Source: Dongia deserti (GTDB lineage: Bacteria > Pseudomonadota > Alphaproteobacteria > Dongiales > Dongiaceae). Taken from it: 64,000 bases of DNA. A program made the translations under genes and the position numbers. The notes under the pieces were generated by a model. The model did no database searches, had not been told where the DNA came from, and was given only the letters and a program-made list of their open reading frames with translations. Below, in pieces: positions 55,420 to 63,449 of the stretch (its first letter is position 1; each line of letters begins with the position of its first letter). Where the stretch lies: contig NZ_QORW01000026.1 of assembly GCF_003574735.1 (NCBI RefSeq), forward strand, positions 1 to 64,000, written 5' to 3'.

Positions 55420-56807
55420 GGTTTATCTACGCAGACAGTTTGGATGTCGTCGATCCAGCCTACGACTTCGTCCAGGATCGGAATGCGGAAGGCCGGACAC
55501 CATACTGGGATGATGTCTATGCGCACGAGATTCTCGGTTATGCGCCGTATGATGGAATCCTGGTCTCGCGCGGAATCGTTGGCGGCGCGGCGGTAGGAGG
55601 TAAATACACCGAGGCACAGGCGATGCGTTTTCGTCGGGTCGGAGCGCGAACCTTTCTGCGGCTTGATCGACCACAGTTCGCAAAGCTCGCGATCTTCGGC
55701 GATTGCGGAGCCTTCACTTATCACAAGGAAGTGACGCCACCCTACTCGTCGGAGAACATGGTTGAATTCTACGAGGACGGCGGTTTTACCCATGGCTGCT
55801 CGGTCGATCACATCATCTTTGATTTCGATGAGTCGTTGACAGGTCTCTCGGGCGGTTCCGCGGAGGCAAAGCGGCGCTTCGACATCACTCTGGAGAATGC
55901 GTCAACCTTTCTGAAGGCGAGCCACCGCTTGCGTAGTCACTTTACCGCGCTTGGAGTTATCCAGGGCTGGTCGCCTGGAAGTATGGCCGAAGCGGCCCGC
56001 CAACTAGTCGCGATGGGCTACAGCTATTTGGCTCTCGGCGGTACGGTGCCGCTGAAGTCACCGCAGATCAAGGCGTGTTTGCGCGCTATTCGCGAAGCCG
56101 TGCCCACTCGTACGCGACTGCACATCCTAGGCTTCGCAAAGGCTGATGAAATCGAGAGCTTCAGTTCGTTTGGCATCACCAGTTTCGACACGACCTCTCC
56201 GCTAATTCGTGCCTTCAAGGACGCGAAGGCGAACTACTACCTTCGAGCAGAAGACAATCGGCTGACCTACTACACCGCCATCCGCGTTCCTCAGGCACTT
56301 GAAAATCCGAAACTGATGCGGTTGGCCAAACGAGGTCTCCTCCGACAGGAAGATCTTGTCGCATTGGAGCGTCGCGCGCTTGACAGCTTACGGGCGTACG
56401 ATCGCGGGCGCTGCGAACTCGAAGCCACGCTCGACGCCGTGCTTGCGTATGCGACTCCGGCCACATTGGGTACCACCCTCGACGAGCTGCCGGGATCGCG
56501 TTCTGTGGCAGATCTGAGGGCGCGATATGCGCGAACCCTGACTGAACGACCTTGGAAACAATGCTCTTGTGGAATCTGCAAGGAGCTGTCGATCGAGGTC
56601 ATCATCTTCCGCGCAAGCAACCGCAACAAGCGACGTGGCATTCACAACCTTGGCGTCTTTAAGGCGCTTGTTGACACTCTGCCGACCAGAAGTGAGCATC
56701 ATGAAGACTCTGACCTTCGCAGCGATCCGCGCTCGACAAAGTCCTCAACACACCGTCCTGTCGTTCGCCGCTCTCGCGTCCGAACTACAGCGATTTGCGG
56801 CAATTGA
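55416..56807 (+). CDS. dpdA: DpdA-like DNA-guanine transglycosylase
   Basis: 463 residues. A paralogue of tRNA-guanine transglycosylase that exchanges guanine in DNA for preQ0. Seen: FGDCGAFTY (94-102), DHIIFDFDE (131-139), LGVIQGWSP (179-187), LALGGTVPLKSP (205-216), HILGF (236-240) and SFDTTSP (256-262). The zinc site is Cys383-x-Cys385-x2-Cys388 with His410. The GDCGAF form and the queE-queD-queC neighbours separate it from a normal Tgt. Its last 36 codons overlap the next gene in another frame; this tail looks non-homologous and may have arisen by loss of an earlier stop. Confidence 0.88.
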   Translation: MRFIYADSLDVVDPAYDFVQDRNAEGRTPYWDDVYAHEILGYAPYDGILVSRGIVGGAAVGGKYTEAQAMRFRRVGARTFLRLDRPQFAKLAIFGDCGAFTYHKEVTPPYSSENMVEFYEDGGFTHGCSVDHIIFDFDESLTGLSGGSAEAKRRFDITLENASTFLKASHRLRSHFTALGVIQGWSPGSMAEAARQLVAMGYSYLALGGTVPLKSPQIKACLRAIREAVPTRTRLHILGFAKADEIESFSSFGITSFDTTSPLIRAFKDAKANYYLRAEDNRLTYYTAIRVPQALENPKLMRLAKRGLLRQEDLVALERRALDSLRAYDRGRCELEATLDAVLAYATPATLGTTLDELPGSRSVADLRARYARTLTERPWKQCSCGICKELSIEVIIFRASNRNKRRGIHNLGVFKALVDTLPTRSEHHEDSDLRSDPRSTKSSTHRPVVRRSRVRTTAICGN

Positions 56808-57804
56808 GCGGGTTGCCCGCGACACAATGGGCAAGCTGAATGGCTTCCAGCGTCCGCAGATTGCTGGGCATATCCGGGAAATCAAGGATTACCTCGAGAA
56901 GCCTGAGGCAATTCTACCAAATCCCATTGTCGTCGCATTCACTAGCGGGATCGTCATTAAGGACAAAGAGGAAGGCCGTTGTCAGGTGAGCATTGACGTC
57001 AGCAAGGGTCCCCCTGGCCTGGTCGTAGATGGTCAGCAACGTCTGTCGGCCTTGTCGCAACTCAACGGAAAAGACTTTCAGGTGTTCGTCTCGGCCGTGT
57101 TGTGCGAAGACGATGCCGAACTGCGTCGACAGTTCGTGCTCATCAATAACACGCGGCCACTTCCGAAATCGCTCATCTACGAACTCCTGCCAACGGTTGA
57201 CGGACTGCCGCGGCGTCTATCGGACCGATCGCTGGCTGCCGAGTTTACTGCGCGCCTGAATTATGACGCCGGTTCCTCTCTGAAGGGACTCGTCCACCAG
57301 CACACCAATCCAGCTGGCCTTATCAGAGATACCGCAATTCAGCGCGTGATCATAAATTCCCTAGGGGACGGCGTGATGCGTGAGTTGATCCGTCGCAAGA
57401 ATGGAAAAGACCAGTGTTTTGAACTCATCAGCGAATTTTATCGGGCAGTGCAGGACGTTTTTCGGAGCGAATGGAAGGGCCATACTCCAAAGACTTCGCG
57501 TCTAGTACATGGTGCCGGAATCGTCGCGCTCGGTTATGTCATGGAAGTGCTTGCACTTCTCGATGGTGCTCGTTGCTGGGAGGAGTTCACCAAGGGTCTT
57601 GGCTGCCTCGTTGGCCGTACGGCGTGGACGTCGGGCGAATGGGATTTCGGCAGTGGAGACCGCCGGCACTGGAAAGCCATTCAAAACGTGAATCGGGACA
57701 TCGTCACTCTGGCTCAATACCTGATCGGTGTCGTACGCGCCGACGTACGAGCGCGACGTTCCGGCTCTGCTGATCTGCCGTTACTGAAGCCCGCCAATGG
57801 CTGA
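56701..57804 (+). CDS. DndB-like DGQHR-domain protein 2
   Basis: 367 residues. LTFAAIRARQSPQHTVLSF at the start and GFQRPQIAGHIREIKDYL (48-65) resemble DndB. The marker is VVDGQQRLSAL (108-118), followed by LRRQFVLINNTRPLPKSLIYELLP. It is alignable along its length with the protein at 54295-55419 (both have a FRSxWGK/FRSEWKG and SRLxHxAGI segment), so the two are diverged duplicates. The ATG at 56701 lies 107 bases inside the end of dpdA. Ten bases separate it from queE. Confidence 0.82.
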   Translation: MKTLTFAAIRARQSPQHTVLSFAALASELQRFAAIERVARDTMGKLNGFQRPQIAGHIREIKDYLEKPEAILPNPIVVAFTSGIVIKDKEEGRCQVSIDVSKGPPGLVVDGQQRLSALSQLNGKDFQVFVSAVLCEDDAELRRQFVLINNTRPLPKSLIYELLPTVDGLPRRLSDRSLAAEFTARLNYDAGSSLKGLVHQHTNPAGLIRDTAIQRVIINSLGDGVMRELIRRKNGKDQCFELISEFYRAVQDVFRSEWKGHTPKTSRLVHGAGIVALGYVMEVLALLDGARCWEEFTKGLGCLVGRTAWTSGEWDFGSGDRRHWKAIQNVNRDIVTLAQYLIGVVRADVRARRSGSADLPLLKPANG

Positions 57805-57813
57805 GGATTTGCC

Positions 57814-58446
57814 ATGAGCTATGCGGTGAAGGAAATCTTCAAGACGCTACAGGGCGAAGGCGCTCAGGTTGGACGCGTAGCGGTGTTTTGTCGGTTCTCC
57901 GGCTGCAATCTCTGGTCCGGCCGCGAGGCAGACCGTGAAGCTGCCGTTTGTCGGTTCTGTGACACCGAATTCGTAGGCGTAAATGGACTAGGAGGGGGGC
58001 GATTTGATTCGCCCGACGAGTTGGCAGAAGCCCTGGAGGCTACGTGGCAAGGTGATTATGCGCGCCGGTTTGTCGTCTTTACTGGCGGCGAGCCTCTGCT
58101 GCAACTCGATGATGATCTGCTCCAGGCAGTGAAGGAGCGCGGTTTCGAATGCGCGGTAGAGACAAACGGAACCCAGCCAGTACCAAAGGGTCTGGATTGG
58201 ATCTGCGTCAGCCCCAAAGCCGGCGCATCACTCGTTGTCGTGCGGGGTAGTGAACTCAAGCTGGTCTATCCTCAGTCGAACCTCGATCCTGAAAGTCTCG
58301 AGGCGCTTGAATTTGAGCATTGGTGGTTGCAGCCAATGGACGGTAGTAACCGCCAAGCGAATACAGATGCGGCGATCGCATACTGTCTCGCGCACCCACG
58401 TTGGCGCCTGAGCCTACAAACGCACAAGCTCCTTGGGATTCCGTGA
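57814..58446 (+). CDS. queE: 7-carboxy-7-deazaguanine synthase
   Basis: 210 residues. A radical SAM enzyme that rearranges 6-carboxy-tetrahydropterin to 7-carboxy-7-deazaguanine. The cluster motif is C31-x14-C46-x2-C49, the spacing typical of one QueE subclass. FTGGEPLLQ and ETNGTQP are the next motifs. Its TGA overlaps the queD ATG by one base. Supplies the preQ0 pathway that feeds DpdA. Confidence 0.94.
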   Translation: MSYAVKEIFKTLQGEGAQVGRVAVFCRFSGCNLWSGREADREAAVCRFCDTEFVGVNGLGGGRFDSPDELAEALEATWQGDYARRFVVFTGGEPLLQLDDDLLQAVKERGFECAVETNGTQPVPKGLDWICVSPKAGASLVVVRGSELKLVYPQSNLDPESLEALEFEHWWLQPMDGSNRQANTDAAIAYCLAHPRWRLSLQTHKLLGIP

Positions 58447-58823
58447 TGTTTGAACTCTGCAAGCAGTTTCGCTTCGAGGCTGCGCACACCCTTCATCGGG
58501 CAATTGACGCTGAACCTAGCCGTCGGATCCACGGACACTCGTACCGCGCCGAAGTGACAATACGGGGTGAGGCGGACCCAAAATCCGGAATGGTTGTTGA
58601 TCTTGGGCTCTTTGCGCGAGTTCTGGAGGACGTCCGAAACGGCCTGGATCACCGGTTTCTCGATGAGGTGACGGATCTCGGACCGGCGACGATGGAGAAT
58701 CTATCGGTGTGGATTTGGAAGCGGCTGTCATCGGTCGGCGCAGGTTTGGCACGTGTCACGGTCTATCGGGACAGCAACGGAGAATCTTGCAGCTACTTCG
58801 GACCGCGAGAGGACGCACGATGA
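58446..58823 (+). CDS. queD: 6-carboxy-tetrahydropterin synthase family protein
   Basis: 125 residues. FEAAHTL (His14) and IHGHSY (His29, His31) are the zinc ligands, and [13 protein letters not shown] and [10 protein letters not shown] follow as in QueD. The classical C-x3-HGH motif reads S25-R-R-I-HGH here, so the usual catalytic cysteine is replaced by serine. This change may define a subgroup rather than a defect. The stop overlaps the queC start (ATGA). Confidence 0.9.
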   Translation: MFELCKQFRFEAAHTLHRAIDAEPSRRIHGHSYRAEVTIRGEADPKSGMVVDLGLFARVLEDVRNGLDHRFLDEVTDLGPATMENLSVWIWKRLSSVGAGLARVTVYRDSNGESCSYFGPREDAR

Positions 58824-59560
58824 TAGACAACGAAAGGGCCCTGGTGTTGTTCTCGGGCGGTCAGGATTCCACGACATGTCTGGCGTGGGCCCTTGACCGA
58901 TTCGAGCATGTGGAAACCGTGGGCTTTGAGTACGGACAGCGGCATCGCATCGAATTGGACTGTCGCCAGCGTCTGCGCCAGGGCCTGATGGACCTCAATC
59001 TTTATTGGGCCAAAAGGCTCAAGGAGGACCACGTTCTGGGACTCACTGCGCTCGGCGAGGTGTCGAACACCGCCCTCACTCGTGATGTTGCGATTGAGAT
59101 GGGCGATAGCGGGCTGCCGAACACGTTCGTGCCAGGCCGGAATCTCGTCTTCCTCACCTTCGCTGCGGCGCTGGCCTATCGGCGGGGGCTGCGGCACCTA
59201 GTTGGTGGCATGTGCGAGACGGACTACTCTGGCTATCCGGACTGCCGCGACGACACGATCAAGGCGCTGCAGGTGACGCTTAATCTTGGCATGGAGCGGC
59301 GCTTCGTTCTGCACATGCCGCTGATGTGGATTGACAAGGCGCAGACTTGGAAACTGGCCAGAACTCTCGGCGGCGATGCTCTGGTCGAACTTGTCACGCA
59401 GGAGACGCACACGTGTTATCTCGGCGATCGAAGTCGTCGACACGCGTGGGGGTATGGCTGCGGTGAATGTCCGGCCTGTCGCCTTCGAGCAGATGGGTTT
59501 GCCCGATACTGCGCCCAGACGGAGGCGAGCACCATTGAGCGGGAGGTGGCGCATGCGTGA
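58820..59560 (+). CDS. queC: 7-cyano-7-deazaguanine (preQ0) synthase
   Basis: 246 residues. The PP-loop SGGQDST (12-18) and the C-terminal zinc cysteines Cys214, Cys217 and Cys220 ([11 protein letters not shown]), with Cys199, are present. QueC makes preQ0 from carboxydeazaguanine with ammonia and ATP. Overlaps queD by four bases and the transporter gene by eight. Confidence 0.94.
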   Translation: MIDNERALVLFSGGQDSTTCLAWALDRFEHVETVGFEYGQRHRIELDCRQRLRQGLMDLNLYWAKRLKEDHVLGLTALGEVSNTALTRDVAIEMGDSGLPNTFVPGRNLVFLTFAAALAYRRGLRHLVGGMCETDYSGYPDCRDDTIKALQVTLNLGMERRFVLHMPLMWIDKAQTWKLARTLGGDALVELVTQETHTCYLGDRSRRHAWGYGCGECPACRLRADGFARYCAQTEASTIEREVAHA

Positions 59561-60119
59561 ACTCGAACGCCGGCGGCGCCTGGAAGGTGGTTTTTTCCTG
59601 GCGGCATTCGCGGCTTGCGTCCCAGCAGCGAATTGGATGATCGGCAACATTGGCACGGTCTGCGTGCCCAATGGGCCGTGCCTCATTCCGGTGGCACCAG
59701 AGATAACCGCTCCGAGCGGCGTCTTGCTTGTGGGACTCGCACTAGTGTTGCGGGATCTTGTACAGCGACGATTAGGTCTGCGTTGGGCGGCCAGCGCGAT
59801 TCTGCTGGGTGCCGCCTTGTCGGCTACATTCGCGCCTTCGAGTCTCGTCTTCGCCTCAGCCGTCGCCTTTCTGTTTTCAGAATTCGCTGACATGGCTGTC
59901 TACACTCCATTGCAGCGCCGTGGCTTTGTGGTCGCGGCGATCGCAAGCAGTGTCGTCGGACTAGTCATCGATAGCATCGCCTTTCTGTGGCTCGCCTTCG
60001 GCAGTCTGGATTTTCTGGTGGGCCAAGTGATCGGAAAGGCCTGGATGGTACTGATCGCTGTGCCCATGCTTTGGTGGTTACGCGAGCGCGACCGCCGCGT
60101 AGGGCTGTCGCCCACCTAA
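59553..60119 (+). CDS. yhhQ: VUT/YhhQ-family queuosine-precursor transporter
   Basis: 188 residues with about six membrane segments ([64 protein letters not shown] as landmarks). The [11 protein letters not shown] and [15 protein letters not shown] motifs match the Vut_1 family; YhhQ of E. coli imports preQ0 and preQ1. GGGAGGTG precedes the ATG at 59553. With queE-queD-queC upstream it gives the cluster both synthesis and uptake of the base. Confidence 0.85.
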   Translation: MRELERRRRLEGGFFLAAFAACVPAANWMIGNIGTVCVPNGPCLIPVAPEITAPSGVLLVGLALVLRDLVQRRLGLRWAASAILLGAALSATFAPSSLVFASAVAFLFSEFADMAVYTPLQRRGFVVAAIASSVVGLVIDSIAFLWLAFGSLDFLVGQVIGKAWMVLIAVPMLWWLRERDRRVGLSPT

Positions 60120-60145
60120 GAAAAACGCTGACGAGAGGTGGATGT

Positions 60146-61147
60146 ATGAACGCGTCTGCAACACCAACGGCGACAGAAATCAGTCGAGCGAAGCCGGAGG
60201 GTCGCCTTGGGCCAGTCGGCGCTTTCTTTGGAGCACTGATCGGCCGCAGGCTTGATTACTATCCGCGTTTTCCGCAGACCGATGGGCGTTGGCAAAAGAT
60301 ACCTGATGCGGAGATGATTGAACGAGTTGCAGCAGGATTGGCGAATCTGAAGCTAGACGATACGGCGACTATCAAGGAGACGCTAGAGCGCGGCCGCGAA
60401 AGCTTGGATGAGGTCAAGGAATTGACCGAGTACCAAGATCAGAAGGCGACCCGATTACTGACGATCATCACCTTCTTGAGTGCGCTTTCCGGGATTCTCT
60501 TTGCAAGGTTTTTCGAGAGCTATCCGCTGCACGCCAGCTTGGCGCACGCAGATCTCACAGTGGCGGCCCGCGCGCTCATTGTGACTAGCTATGCACTATT
60601 CGCCATGTTTGCCTTTCTGGCAATCTGCGGTGCTCTTGTCGTCTTCCACGCCACTCGAACACAGTTTCGGTATCCCGACACTACTGCGGGTGCGCGAGAG
60701 CGGACCAATTCATATCTCTTCTATAAGTCGATCATTGAAGTGGCGCCTGAGGCGTGGGCGCGGTCGTTCGTCGACGCAAATGGCGAACAGGTCGCCCCGG
60801 ACTTGCAGCTGCGGTACCTCCGAAACTACATCGTTGAGAGCTATCTCGTTGCAGCGAAGGTTGCCGAGAAGCTGCGCTATCTTCAACCTGCGCAGATGAT
60901 CCTCTCATGGTCGATCCGTGTGCTTCTGCTCTGGCTGATCTCATTGGGCGCTACGATTGCGCTTGTACCCGCCGAAAGCCGGATCTCGACCGCGCCAGGG
61001 TCGACGGTCTCGGACACTAATGTGGTGACACCGGAGACTGCACCGACGGGGACGCCAACTGGCGAGCTCCCTCAGCCTGTGATGGAGCCCTCAAAGATTT
61101 CCCCGATGCCGCTCAAGCCCCAAGAGTCGCCTTTGCAGGAAGAGTGA
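60146..61147 (+). CDS. Three-span membrane protein of unknown function
   Basis: 333 residues. A soluble N-terminus (1-95), spans at about 102-121, 142-167 and 251-273, and a proline-rich C-terminal tail. The ELTEYQDQKATRLLTIITFLSALSGILFA region (landmark) recalls the membrane part of small nucleotide-gated effectors (Pycsar-TM/SLATT-like), but the similarity is by eye only. GAGAGGTG precedes the ATG at 60146. It ends one base before the HAD gene, so the two act as a pair. Role in the DNA-modification cluster unknown. Confidence 0.72.
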   Translation: MNASATPTATEISRAKPEGRLGPVGAFFGALIGRRLDYYPRFPQTDGRWQKIPDAEMIERVAAGLANLKLDDTATIKETLERGRESLDEVKELTEYQDQKATRLLTIITFLSALSGILFARFFESYPLHASLAHADLTVAARALIVTSYALFAMFAFLAICGALVVFHATRTQFRYPDTTAGARERTNSYLFYKSIIEVAPEAWARSFVDANGEQVAPDLQLRYLRNYIVESYLVAAKVAEKLRYLQPAQMILSWSIRVLLLWLISLGATIALVPAESRISTAPGSTVSDTNVVTPETAPTGTPTGELPQPVMEPSKISPMPLKPQESPLQEE

Positions 61148-61148
61148 T

Positions 61149-61919
61149 GTGCCAGCAGAAGAGAACGAAGCAGCTGTCGTTTTTGTAGATGCGGACAACA
61201 CTCTGTGGGAGACGGACGCCGTCTACGCCACTGCGCAGCTAGATCTATTGTCGGCTGTCGAGAAAGCGGTTGGCGTGGTTGCACCGACTGAGGATCGGCT
61301 CGGATTTGTGAGATCGATCGATCAAAGTATCGCCCAACGCCATCATGCGGGCTTGCGCTATCCGCCGAAGCTCTTGGTGAAGGCGCTTGCTTTGGTTCTG
61401 AAGGGCGTGCCGCCGAAAACAGCGACGAGACGGGCATGGCAGAGTTCGGATACGGATCAAACTCTGTCTGATGACGCGGCTGCCCGTATTGAAGGCGCCT
61501 TTCTTTCTGCTCTTCGGACTTTGCCCGCACTCCGTACTGGTGTGCGCAACGGGCTCGTGGCCTTACGTGAGGCTGGCAGCGTCGTCTTTATCATCACAGA
61601 AGGCGGGCGCGATCGGGTTCTGCGCCTCGCTAGAGTTCACGGATTGGAGAGCCTCTTTGATCGCGTCATTGAAGCTCCGAAGGGTCCGAGGATCTATCTG
61701 CGTGCGCTGCGCCTGCTTCGCCGACCCGCCAATGCTTTCATGGTTGGCGATCAGCTCGATCGAGACATTCGCCCGGCGAAAGAGGCCGGGCTAAAGACGA
61801 TCTATTTCCCGGGTGGATTTCGCCCGAGTTGGGAGCCAAATGAAGCCTCCGTACGTCCGGATTTCCACATTGATCGCTTTGACATGGTTCCGCGTATAGT
61901 CTTAGCCAAGGCGGTATAG
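61149..61919 (+). CDS. HAD-superfamily hydrolase
   Basis: 256 residues. Motif I VDADNT (13-18; Asp14 nucleophile, Asp16), motif II FIITEGGRD, and motif IV VGDQLDRDIRPAKEAGLKTIYF are present, with FRPSWEPNE after it. A large cap domain lies between motifs I and II. The start is a GTG at 61149 with GGAAG upstream. Coupled to the membrane-protein gene; substrate unknown. A hairpin ends the transcript at 61921-61945. Confidence 0.85.
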   Translation: MPAEENEAAVVFVDADNTLWETDAVYATAQLDLLSAVEKAVGVVAPTEDRLGFVRSIDQSIAQRHHAGLRYPPKLLVKALALVLKGVPPKTATRRAWQSSDTDQTLSDDAAARIEGAFLSALRTLPALRTGVRNGLVALREAGSVVFIITEGGRDRVLRLARVHGLESLFDRVIEAPKGPRIYLRALRLLRRPANAFMVGDQLDRDIRPAKEAGLKTIYFPGGFRPSWEPNEASVRPDFHIDRFDMVPRIVLAKAV

Positions 61920-61920
61920 T

Positions 61921-61945
61921 CCGGGCGGGTTTTGCGCCCGCCCGG
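61921..61945 (+). terminator. Terminator after the HAD gene
   Basis: CCGGGCGGG (61921-61929) pairs with CCCGCCCGG (61937-61945), one base past the stop. A T-rich tract is lacking on the plus strand (GTGTGCTC follows). By position it ends the cluster's transcript. Confidence 0.6.
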
Positions 61946-61953
61946 TGTGCTCA

Positions 61954-62250
61954 TCAACGGGTCCATACGAGAGAGAACCCGGCATCGGCGATGACCAAGC
62001 GGCATTTGATAGGCGTCGCGAAGGCCGGATCATCTAACGTGACAATTAGGTAATGCTGCCCAGCCTTGCCGGTCTTGGCCCAAGCTGCGCCAATCTCTGA
62101 GTTGCCGCGGTAGACTCGATAGTCAGGTGCCTGCTGGTTGGGTTTGATCCGCACCCGCGTAATGCGGACTGGCGCCGGTGCGCAGGCTAGTGTTTCGATG
62201 GTGCCCACATATCCGTCGTCTGCTGTCGTGAACGTACCGATGATCGCCAT
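61954..62250 (-). CDS. DUF736 family protein, copy 2
   Basis: 98 residues. MAIIGTFTTADDGYVGTIETL, PDYRVYRGNSEIGAAWAKT and VTLDDPAFATPIKCRLV (landmarks) match copy 1. The tail SLVWTR parallels LIWSRR of copy 1. The frame is open to 62304 but GGAGAGCC before the ATG at 62250 decides the start. It lies on the opposite strand to the modification cluster and has the same type of inverted repeat upstream (62346-62394). Confidence 0.92.
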   Translation of the reverse strand: MAIIGTFTTADDGYVGTIETLACAPAPVRITRVRIKPNQQAPDYRVYRGNSEIGAAWAKTGKAGQHYLIVTLDDPAFATPIKCRLVIADAGFSLVWTR

Positions 62251-62651
62251 AGTGGCTCTCCTACCACTCTGGAGACCGCCCCATGCGGCCTCTCGACGGC
62301 GCACCGGGCGAAGCGGGCGGCGGACTAGATCACCGCGCAGCGGGGAACGACGATTTTGGCGCGCGAGGAGCCGCAGGCGGGGAAAATCGTCGTTGATCGG
62401 GCCCGACGGCTGCTTCAGGTGCAGAAGCGACGAAAGGCCGGATGGCTAAGATTGGTGAGAGAGTTCGCTGCGACACGATTGAGATCTCGAGGCAAAGACG
62501 AAGGCGTAGTGGATCGCTTACCGACAGCACCGGAGCGAATTTCCCGAACCGCAAACATGAGTGTGAGTCGCCAGAGCTTCAGGTGACCGGATCCTGGCTC
62601 CGCGGCTGATGAGTTTGGCCTGCTGGCATGAACTCTCAGGCAGGGTTCGAT
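62251..62651. other. Leader and intergenic region of DUF736 copy 2
   Basis: About 400 bases with no supported gene. It holds the inverted repeat described separately and the presumed promoter of DUF736 copy 2. The right part (62400-62651) has nothing recognised. Confidence 0.5.
62346..62394 (-). repeat. Inverted repeat upstream of DUF736 copy 2
   Basis: Arm AACGACGATTTT (62346-62357) pairs perfectly with AAAATCGTCGTT (62383-62394) over a 25-base loop. On the minus strand the loop reads CCCCGCCTGCGGCTCC then TCGCGCGCC, which aligns with the loop of the copy 1 element. Both have GACNATTTTCC at the inner left and AAAATNGTC at the right. Confidence 0.85.
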
Positions 62652-63449
62652 TCAATGCTGACACGTGCTACAAAAGTAAGTTGTACGCTGCTCGATTTCT
62701 GTCGTTGCAATTCTCGAGTGAGTGCCACACCTATGGCAGGAGTCTCCTACACGACCGTAAACGGCGAAGCGCCTCTCAAAGTCTCCGGCTTCGCCTTCGG
62801 TCCCACGGTAGTCATCAAGGGTCGATCCACCGCGCGCTATTGCGGCCGCAAGAGTTGCCTTGATGGCGAGGATAATGGCTGATCGTTCGTCGGTGGTTAG
62901 AGTCTTGGTCGGCCGACATGGGTTGATGTGGGCCCGAAACAAACTTTCGCTCGAATAGATGTTACCCAGGCCGGCGACGATTTTCTGGTCCATGAGCACA
63001 GCCTTAATCGGTCGCTTGGTCTGGATTGCAAGTGTAGCGCTGCGAAAATCACTGCTAAGCGCATCGGGACCGAGTTGCCGCAGCTTGTCATTTGAATCGC
63101 CTCTACTGACCATTACCTCCCCAAATCGACGGAAGTCATTGTAAGTGAGACACGTGTCGGCGCCGAAGTGGATCGAAAAATGGTCATGACGTCGGCCGAA
63201 CGGCCGCAGAACCAACCGTCCAGACATGCCTAGGCGAATGTATACTGACATGCGCTCGCTCAAGTGAAGCAACAGCACTTTGCCATGTCGCTCGAGGCGA
63301 AGTAATCTCCTTCCGACCAAATCGCAGTTTCCAATCGCACCAAACCGGCTGCTGACAGCTGGTGCAAGTCGCAGATCTGTAATCGACTTTTCGCAGAGGG
63401 CGCTTGCGAGCGTCCTCCGCATAGCTTCAACTTCCGGCAACTCAGGTAT
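62652..63449 (-). CDS. mutM: Formamidopyrimidine-DNA glycosylase family (Fpg/MutM-like)
   Basis: About 265 residues. PELPEVEAMRRTL opens the protein, KVLLLHL follows, then the H2TH segment QKIVAGLGNIYSSESLFRAHINP (landmark). A zinc finger closes it (CHRCGTHSRIATTEIEQRTTYFCSTC, landmark). Fpg enzymes use the N-terminal Pro exposed by removal of Met. Here the codon before Pro is ATA (63449-63447); a GTG one codon earlier would give Met-Ile-Pro and bury the nucleophile. GGGAGG lies six bases before ATA but only three before GTG. The coordinates given use the ATA start, which is unproven. Confidence 0.82.
   Translation of the reverse strand: MPELPEVEAMRRTLASALCEKSITDLRLAPAVSSRFGAIGNCDLVGRRLLRLERHGKVLLLHLSERMSVYIRLGMSGRLVLRPFGRRHDHFSIHFGADTCLTYNDFRRFGEVMVSRGDSNDKLRQLGPDALSSDFRSATLAIQTKRPIKAVLMDQKIVAGLGNIYSSESLFRAHINPCRPTKTLTTDERSAIILAIKATLAAAIARGGSTLDDYRGTEGEAGDFERRFAVYGRVGDSCHRCGTHSRIATTEIEQRTTYFCSTCQH

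Noticed and set aside
55416-56807. Ordinary tRNA-guanine transglycosylase (tgt)
   Set aside because: The GDCGAF motif, the position between two DndB-like genes and the attached queE-queD-queC set fit DpdA better than the housekeeping enzyme, although only a profile search would settle this.
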